DNA of 64,000 bases from Paracoccaceae bacterium (GTDB taxonomy: Bacteria > Pseudomonadota > Alphaproteobacteria > Rhodobacterales > Rhodobacteraceae): assembly GCA_019454225.1 (NCBI GenBank), contig CP075370.1, positions 2,284,001 to 2,348,000 of the forward strand, read 5' to 3'. The notes below the pieces were generated by a model, which saw only the letters and a list, made by a program, of their open reading frames with translations, searched no databases and was not told the DNA's origin. This document shows, one piece after another, positions 59,321 through 64,000 of this stretch; the stretch's first letter is position 1; every line of letters starts with the position of its first letter. The position numbers were made by a program, and so were the translations under genes.

Positions 59321-59417
59321 CGCTGCCCGGGCGCGGGTCGCCCCCGGCTCGACTCTGCCGATCTGGCGGCTAAGGTGGCGCCGGGCGCGGATGCCGGGGT
59401 TGCAGGAAGGTCGGATC

Positions 59418-60335
59418 ATGCAGGGGCAGACGGTTCACCGGCCGCTGGCGGCTGCGCTGTGGATGACCGGGTCGATCGCGTCGTTTTCGGCCATGGCGGT
59501 GGCCGGGCGGTCGGTTGCGGGCGTGCATGACACGTTCGAGATCATGACCTGGCGATCGGTGATCGGTTTCCTGGTGGTGGTGTCGGTGGCGCTTGCCCTG
59601 GGGCGCCTGACCGAGGTGCGGCGCGACCGGCTGGCCAGCCACCTGCTGCGCAACACCTTCCATTTCGCGGGACAGAACCTGTGGTTCTGGGCGCTGACGA
59701 TGATTCCGCTGGCGCAGGTCTTTGCCCTGGAATTCACCTCGCCGGTCTGGGTGATCCTGCTGGCTGCGGTGTTTCTGGGCGAGCGGCTGACCGCCGCCAA
59801 GGCGCTGGCTGCCGCCCTGGGCTTTGCGGGCATCCTGGTGGTGGCGCAGCCGGATTTCGCGGCGCTGGATGCCGGCGTCGTGGCGGCGGCGGCCAGCGCG
59901 GTGTGCTTTGCCGCCACCGCGATCCTGACCAAGGCGCTGACGCGGGGCGAAAGCATCGTGTCGATCCTGTTCTGGCTGACGCTGATGCAACTGGGCCTTG
60001 GCCTGGTCGCGGCGGGCTGGGACGGCGATCTGGCGCTGCCCACGGCGGCGACCCTGCCCTGGCTGGCGCTGATCGGGGTCTGCGGGCTGGTGGCGCATTT
60101 CTGCCTGACCACCGCCTTGTCGCTGGCGCCCGCCAGCATCGTCGTGCCGGTGGATTTCGCCCGGCTGCCGGTGATCGCCGGGGTCGGCTGGCTGATCTAT
60201 GACGAGCGCGTGGGCCTGAATGTCTGGCTCGGGGCGGCGCTGATCTGCGCTGCGATCCTTGTCAACCTGCGGGCGACCCGGGCGGCATCAGCGCAACAAG
60301 TTCCGCGTCACGAAACTGTGACGCCGCGTCAGTGA
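59418..60335 (+). CDS. EamA/DMT-family transporter
   Basis: 305 residues with ten predicted TM helices in two EamA repeats (about residues 10-145 and 150-285). The motif EFTSPVWVILLAAVFLGERL ends the first repeat, as in RarD/YdcZ-like exporters. The family exports or imports metabolites such as amino acids; the substrate is not predictable. AGGAAGG precedes the ATG at 59418. The tail is Arg/His-rich and runs to the stop one base before a predicted promoter for the next gene. Confidence 0.9.
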   Translation: MQGQTVHRPLAAALWMTGSIASFSAMAVAGRSVAGVHDTFEIMTWRSVIGFLVVVSVALALGRLTEVRRDRLASHLLRNTFHFAGQNLWFWALTMIPLAQVFALEFTSPVWVILLAAVFLGERLTAAKALAAALGFAGILVVAQPDFAALDAGVVAAAASAVCFAATAILTKALTRGESIVSILFWLTLMQLGLGLVAAGWDGDLALPTAATLPWLALIGVCGLVAHFCLTTALSLAPASIVVPVDFARLPVIAGVGWLIYDERVGLNVWLGAALICAAILVNLRATRAASAQQVPRHETVTPRQ

Positions 60336-60364
60336 TTGACCGCTTCGGAGGCCATGCCTAACGC
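60336..60364 (+). promoter_or_regulatory. Promoter candidate of the FadL-like gene
   Basis: -35 TTGACC (60336-60341), 17-base spacer, -10 TAACGC (60359-60364), 56 bases before the ATG at 60420. Upstream, GTCACGAAACTGTGAC (60307-60322) is an inverted repeat with GTCAC/GTGAC arms that could be an operator. Confidence 0.45.
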
Positions 60365-60419
60365 TGTCACATCACGACGGCGGTCGATGCGCCGCGCGCA
60401 GTTTCGGGGAGGAGACGGC

Positions 60420-61580
60420 ATGAAGAATCTGGTGGCGGGTGCTGCCCTGCTGGCTGTCACGGCCGGGGCCGCTTCGGCGGGCGGGATCGAGCGGACACGG
60501 CTGAGCTATGGCCTGCTGTTCGAGCAGGGCAACTACATGGAGTTCGGGTTCACGCATGTGGCGCCCAAGGTGTCGGGCGACTATGCCAGCCCGATGTTCG
60601 GCACCACCACGGGTGACATGGCGAACGACTTCACCACGCTGAGCTTCAGCTACAAGCGTGACCTGACGGATCGGCTGGCCCTGGGGTTCTACATCAACAC
60701 GCCCTACGGCGCCGACGCGTTCTATGCGGCGGGCCTTTACAACGGGCTGAACGCCAAGTGGAAAAGCCGCCAGGTCGCGGCTCTGCTGAAGTATGAGGTG
60801 ACGCCCTCGGTTTCGGTCTACGGCGGGCTGCGCTATGTGCGGTCTTCGGCGGCGATCAACATTCCCGACGCGCTGATCCGGGGCGGCCTTGCGGCGGCCG
60901 GGGCGCAGGGCAACGCGCAGGCGGCCGCGATCGCGGCCAATGCCCCCGCGGGCACGCTGGCCTATGACGCGAACGGCGATACCGACGGGCGCGTGGGTTT
61001 CGTGATCGGGGCGGCCTATGAGAAGCCCGAGATCGCGCTGCGCGTCGGCCTGACCTATGAAAGCGGCTTCGACCACAAGTTCGACACGGTCGAGAACCTG
61101 CCCGCGCTGTTCACCGGCTTTTCCTCGGTCACGACCGTGGAGATGCCGAAGTCGATCACGCTGGACTTCCAGTCGGGTGTCGCCAAGGACACGCTGGTGT
61201 TCGGTGCGATCCGCTGGTCGGAATGGTCGGTCTGGGAAGTGCGCCCGGCAGGCTACGACGGCATCTTCAACACCGACATCACCAGCTTCGACAACGACGT
61301 GATCACCTACCAGCTGGGTGTCGGACGGCGGCTGAACGAAAACTGGTCGGTGTTCGCCCGCGCCAGCTATGAAAAGGCCAACGGCGGCGTGGCGTCGCGC
61401 CTGTCGCCGACCGACGGTTCGCGCAGCATCGGCATCGGCGGCACCTATACCAAGGACAACATGAAGATCACCGCCGGGGTGGAATACATCAAGCTTGGCG
61501 ATGCGATCGACGGGTCGAGCACGCGCTTTGCCGGAAATGATGCGGTCGGCTTCGGCCTTTCGGTCGGCTACCGGTTCTGA
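60420..61580 (+). CDS. FadL/OmpP1-type outer-membrane protein
   Basis: 386 residues. The signal peptide ends near ASAG (residues 1-20). The mature protein is rich in alternating aromatic/polar beta-strands and ends in Phe (VGYRF), as outer-membrane barrels do. Features such as FTHVAPKVSGDY, LGFYINTPYGAD and IRWSEWSVWEVRP match the FadL/OmpP1/TodX family that brings hydrophobic compounds (fatty acids, aromatics) across the outer membrane. It lacks a long N-terminal hatch as in E. coli FadL. GGAGGAG precedes the ATG. A terminator follows. Confidence 0.88.
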   Translation: MKNLVAGAALLAVTAGAASAGGIERTRLSYGLLFEQGNYMEFGFTHVAPKVSGDYASPMFGTTTGDMANDFTTLSFSYKRDLTDRLALGFYINTPYGADAFYAAGLYNGLNAKWKSRQVAALLKYEVTPSVSVYGGLRYVRSSAAINIPDALIRGGLAAAGAQGNAQAAAIAANAPAGTLAYDANGDTDGRVGFVIGAAYEKPEIALRVGLTYESGFDHKFDTVENLPALFTGFSSVTTVEMPKSITLDFQSGVAKDTLVFGAIRWSEWSVWEVRPAGYDGIFNTDITSFDNDVITYQLGVGRRLNENWSVFARASYEKANGGVASRLSPTDGSRSIGIGGTYTKDNMKITAGVEYIKLGDAIDGSSTRFAGNDAVGFGLSVGYRF

Positions 61581-61606
61581 GAGCGGCCCTCAGGGCAGGA
61601 CGATCG

Positions 61607-61632
61607 GCCCCGCCGGAAACGGCGGGGCTTTT
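61607..61632 (+). terminator. Rho-independent terminator after the FadL-like gene
   Basis: Nine-base perfect stem GCCCCGCCG/CGGCGGGGC with a GAAA loop and a TTTT tail, 26 bases after the stop codon. Confidence 0.9.
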
Positions 61633-61683
61633 CCGTGACCGGCGGTCGGGGTAACAGGCGGTCGGTGCGGGCAGGGGGCGGGC

Positions 61684-62550
61684 ATGATCCCATCGGTGGC
61701 AGAGTGGCGGGGCGGCGCGCGCAGGCGGGTGCTGCTGTTCGGCATGTCGGGTCTTGGCAAGACCCATCTGGCGAACCTGCTGCGGGCGGCGGGCGGCTGG
61801 TTCCACTACAGCGTCGATTACCGCATCGGCACGCGCTACATGGGCGAGCTGATCGCCGACAACTTCAAGCGCGAGGCGATGAAGGTGCCGCTGCTGCGCG
61901 AACTGCTGATGACCGACAGCGTCTACATCGCGTCGAACATCACCTTCGACAATCTTGCACCGCTGTCGACCTACCTTGGCAAGCCCGGCGATCCCGCGAA
62001 GGGCGGACTGCCCTTTGCCGAGTACATGCGCCGCCAGGACCAGCACCGCGAGGCCGAGATCGCGGCGCTGCTGGATACGCCGCGCTTCATCACCCGGGCC
62101 GAGGACATCTATGGCTATGCCCATTTCGTCTGCGACAGCGGCGGCTCGATCTGCGAGGTGGTCGACCCCCGGGACCGCGACGATCCGGTGCTGAAGGTCC
62201 TGTCGTCGCATATGCTGATGATCTGGATCGAGGGGTCCGAGGCCCATACCGCCGATCTGGTCGCGCGGTTCGACCGGGCGCCGAAACCCATGTACTACCA
62301 ACCCGCGTTTCTTCATGCTGCATGGCAGGAATACCGCGCAACCCATTCCGTGACCGAAGAAAGCTGCGATCCCGATGCCTTCGTCCGCTGGACCTATGCG
62401 CGTGCCCTGGCGCATCGCCAGCCGCGCTATGCCGCGATGGCCGACTGGGGCATCCGGGTGACGGCGGACGAGGTCAGGATGGTGCGCGACGCGCGGGATT
62501 TCGACGACCTCGTGGCGCTTGCCCTTGATCGTCGCGCCGCGTCCGCCTAG
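61684..62550 (+). CDS. P-loop ATPase/kinase-like protein next to metA
   Basis: 288 residues. The Walker [10 protein letters not shown] is at residues ~20-28, close to the N-terminus, as in small kinases. Later motifs include [32 protein letters not shown]-like [12 protein letters not shown] and [12 protein letters not shown]. It is a conserved Rhodobacteraceae type often labelled only as ATPase. It could phosphorylate a small metabolite or protein. A metA gene starts 29 bases after its stop, suggesting co-transcription, but a link to methionine synthesis is unproven. Confidence 0.75.
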   Translation: MIPSVAEWRGGARRRVLLFGMSGLGKTHLANLLRAAGGWFHYSVDYRIGTRYMGELIADNFKREAMKVPLLRELLMTDSVYIASNITFDNLAPLSTYLGKPGDPAKGGLPFAEYMRRQDQHREAEIAALLDTPRFITRAEDIYGYAHFVCDSGGSICEVVDPRDRDDPVLKVLSSHMLMIWIEGSEAHTADLVARFDRAPKPMYYQPAFLHAAWQEYRATHSVTEESCDPDAFVRWTYARALAHRQPRYAAMADWGIRVTADEVRMVRDARDFDDLVALALDRRAASA

Positions 62551-62579
62551 GTCGCGACCCTGCCCGGAGACCAACGCCG

Positions 62580-63497
62580 ATGCCCATCACCCTGCCCGAA
62601 ACCCTTCCCGCCTATGACGTGCTGCGGCGCGAGGGCGTGATGGTGATGTCGCCCGAACGGGCGGCGCGGCAGGATATCCGGCCGCTGCGCATCGGGTTGC
62701 TGAACCTGATGCCGAAGAAGATCCAGACCGAGAACCAGTTCGCGCGGCTGATCGGTGCGACGCCCCTGCAGATCGACCTGCACCTGATCCGCATGTCCGA
62801 GCACCAGACCCGGAACACGGCAGCCGAGCACATGGAGACCTTCTATCGCCCGTTCCAGGCGGTGAAGGCCGAGAAGTTCGACGGGCTGATCATCACCGGC
62901 GCGCCGATCGAGCACCTGCCCTTCGAGGCCGTCACCTACTGGGACGAGCTGCGCGAGGTGATGGACTGGACGCAGACCAACGTGCAGTCGACCTTCGGGG
63001 TCTGCTGGGGTGGCATGGCGATGGCCTGGCATTTCCACGGACTGCCCAAGCACATGCTGCCTGCCAAGGCCTTTGGCTGTTTCCGGCAGCGGAACCTCGC
63101 GCCCGCGAGCCCCTACCTGCGGGGCTTTTCGGATGACTGCATCATCCCGGTCAGCCGCTGGACCGAGGTGCGGCAGCCCGAGGTCGAGGCCCGACCGGCA
63201 CTGGTGACGCTGCTGGGGTCGGAAGAGGTGGGCCCCTGCCTGATCGCCGACCCCGGGCACCGGGCGCTGTATATCTTCAACCACTTCGAATATGACAGCG
63301 ACACGCTGAAACAGGAATACGACCGCGACGTGGCCAATGGCACGCCGATCAACGTGCCGGCGAACTATTATCCCGATGACGATCCCGCGAGACCGCCGCT
63401 GAATCGGTGGAGAAGTCACGCACACCTTCTATATGGCAACTGGATCAACGAGATTTACCAGTCCACCCCCTATGATATCCAGGCGATCGGCACTTAG
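62580..63497 (+). CDS. metA: Homoserine O-acyltransferase (MetA), predicted acetyl-CoA type
   Basis: 305 residues, class-I-glutamine-amidotransferase-like fold. Catalytic Cys142 (GVCWGGMA), His235 and Glu237 (NHFEYDS) fall at exactly the E. coli MetA numbers. Residue 111 is Glu ([11 protein letters not shown]). In this family Glu111 favours acetyl-CoA and Gly111 favours succinyl-CoA, so the product should be O-acetylhomoserine, committing homoserine to methionine synthesis. The ATG at 62580 is the standard start, with GGAGA 11 bases upstream. Its last 26 bases overlap the start of the next gene. Confidence 0.94.
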   Translation: MPITLPETLPAYDVLRREGVMVMSPERAARQDIRPLRIGLLNLMPKKIQTENQFARLIGATPLQIDLHLIRMSEHQTRNTAAEHMETFYRPFQAVKAEKFDGLIITGAPIEHLPFEAVTYWDELREVMDWTQTNVQSTFGVCWGGMAMAWHFHGLPKHMLPAKAFGCFRQRNLAPASPYLRGFSDDCIIPVSRWTEVRQPEVEARPALVTLLGSEEVGPCLIADPGHRALYIFNHFEYDSDTLKQEYDRDVANGTPINVPANYYPDDDPARPPLNRWRSHAHLLYGNWINEIYQSTPYDIQAIGT

Positions 63498-64000
63498 CGT
63501 CGCGGCGGGACTGCTGCTTCTGGGCTGCGGCCCTGCGGTGCAGCGGCGTGCGGCCGAGCGGGAACGCGAGGCCGAGACCGCCTATCCGCCGACCGGGCGC
63601 CTGATCGACGTGGCGGGGCGCAAGGTGCATGCCCAGACCGAGGGGCAGGGCCCGGACGTGGTGCTGATTCACGGCGCCAGCGGCAACCTGCGCGACTTTA
63701 CCTTTTCCTTCATGCGCCGCCTGACCGGCCGCTACCGGGTGACCGCGTTCGACCGTCCGGGGCTTGGCTGGTCGGATGACCTGGGCGAGGCGGGGCTGTC
63801 GCCTGTTGCGCAGGCCGATCACCTGCGCGCGGCGGCGGCGGTGCTGGGCCTCCGGCGCCCGGTGGTCCTGGGGCACAGCTATGGCGGCGCCGTGGCGATG
63901 GCCTGGGCGCTGCGCGACCCGTCGGTGCGGGGCGTGGTGGCGCTGTCGGGGGCGACGATGCCATGGCCCGGCGGGCTGGGGCCGTGGTATGCGATCACCT
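63472..64000 (+). CDS. Lipoprotein alpha/beta-hydrolase, 3' end cut by window
   Basis: Open from an ATG at 63472 to the window end (176 codons visible). The N-terminus is a lipoprotein signal ([16 protein letters not shown], lipobox Cys at residue 19), followed by an Arg/Glu-rich linker. The alpha/beta-hydrolase part begins with the oxyanion segment [12 protein letters not shown], then [10 protein letters not shown] and the nucleophile elbow GHSYGGA. The catalytic Asp and His are beyond the window. It overlaps the metA end by 26 bases in another frame and lacks a ribosome binding site, so it is probably translated by coupling to metA. Confidence 0.8.
   Translation, partial: MISRRSALSVAAGLLLLGCGPAVQRRAAEREREAETAYPPTGRLIDVAGRKVHAQTEGQGPDVVLIHGASGNLRDFTFSFMRRLTGRYRVTAFDRPGLGWSDDLGEAGLSPVAQADHLRAAAAVLGLRRPVVLGHSYGGAVAMAWALRDPSVRGVVALSGATMPWPGGLGPWYAIT

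Noticed and set aside
1-64000. tRNA/rRNA genes, CRISPR arrays, insertion sequences, phage or integrase genes
   Set aside because: None seen: the gaps are short, contain no cloverleaf-like strings, no regularly spaced repeats and no transposase-like frames.

Overview
The window is a gene-dense, very GC-rich stretch of an alphaproteobacterial chromosome. The best fit is the Rhodobacter/Paracoccaceae group. The evidence is a bacteriochlorophyll/carotenoid block with the typical purple-bacterial order (bchO-bchD-bchI-crtA facing away from crtI-crtB), the presence of crtA (spheroidene pathway), a cysteine-poor HemB, a GapR/DUF2312 gene, FnrL-, PpsR- and RutR-type DNA sites, and many ATGA/GTGA start-stop overlaps. 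No tRNA, rRNA, insertion sequence, phage gene or CRISPR array was found.

Layout. 0-16 kb is housekeeping: end of an FAD monooxygenase, exonuclease III, a secreted unknown, an IscA-type Fe-S protein, dGTPase, aminopeptidase N, a short-chain dehydrogenase, an acyltransferase, a SYLF lipoprotein, hemB, a 4-TM protein and mfd. 15.8-23.1 kb is an isolated photosynthesis block: magnesium chelatase genes (bchI, bchD, bchO) plus crtA on the minus strand and crtI-crtB on the plus strand, with two PpsR-type palindromes between them. 23.1-35.9 kb is a pyrimidine/hydantoin catabolism region: a RutR-like repressor with its palindromic box, an omega-amino-acid:pyruvate aminotransferase, an adenylate cyclase/TPR protein, D-amino-acid dehydrogenase, an M20 N-carbamoyl amidohydrolase, dihydropyrimidinase, an odd SDR and a complete NMT1/THI5-type ABC transporter. 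36.1-41.9 kb is a signalling block: ScfR-like regulator, orphan receiver, 2-TM protein, transporter-fused histidine kinase and a FliM/FliN-family protein.

41.9-44.1 kb is a sulfide/persulfide detoxification operon (MBL-fold Blh half, two YeeE/PmpAB transporter halves, DUF442 Blh half) behind a SqrR/BigR-like site. 44.2-48.9 kb holds a DksA/TraR-type protein behind an FnrL-like box, a FadB-like protein with a degenerate second half, a RutE-like reductase and GapR. 48.9-52.9 kb has a lone iron-type ABC permease, an NhaA-like protein without the Asp-Asp pair, and an SseB protein. 53.0-54.3 kb is rplM-rpsI and DUF1127. 54.5-64 kb carries a MocR regulator, a polyamine-type ABC transporter without its binding protein, a DMT exporter, a FadL-like porin, a P-loop protein, metA and the start of a lipoprotein alpha/beta hydrolase cut by the window end.

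Two points deserve attention beyond gene naming. A 72-bp intergenic module is present twice (5076-5147 and 54080-54151) with identical internal spacing: a GTCCCA/TGGGAC palindrome, an invariant 11-mer and a CtrA-like box. The photosynthesis genes sit as a small island between mfd and the pyrimidine genes instead of in one large cluster.
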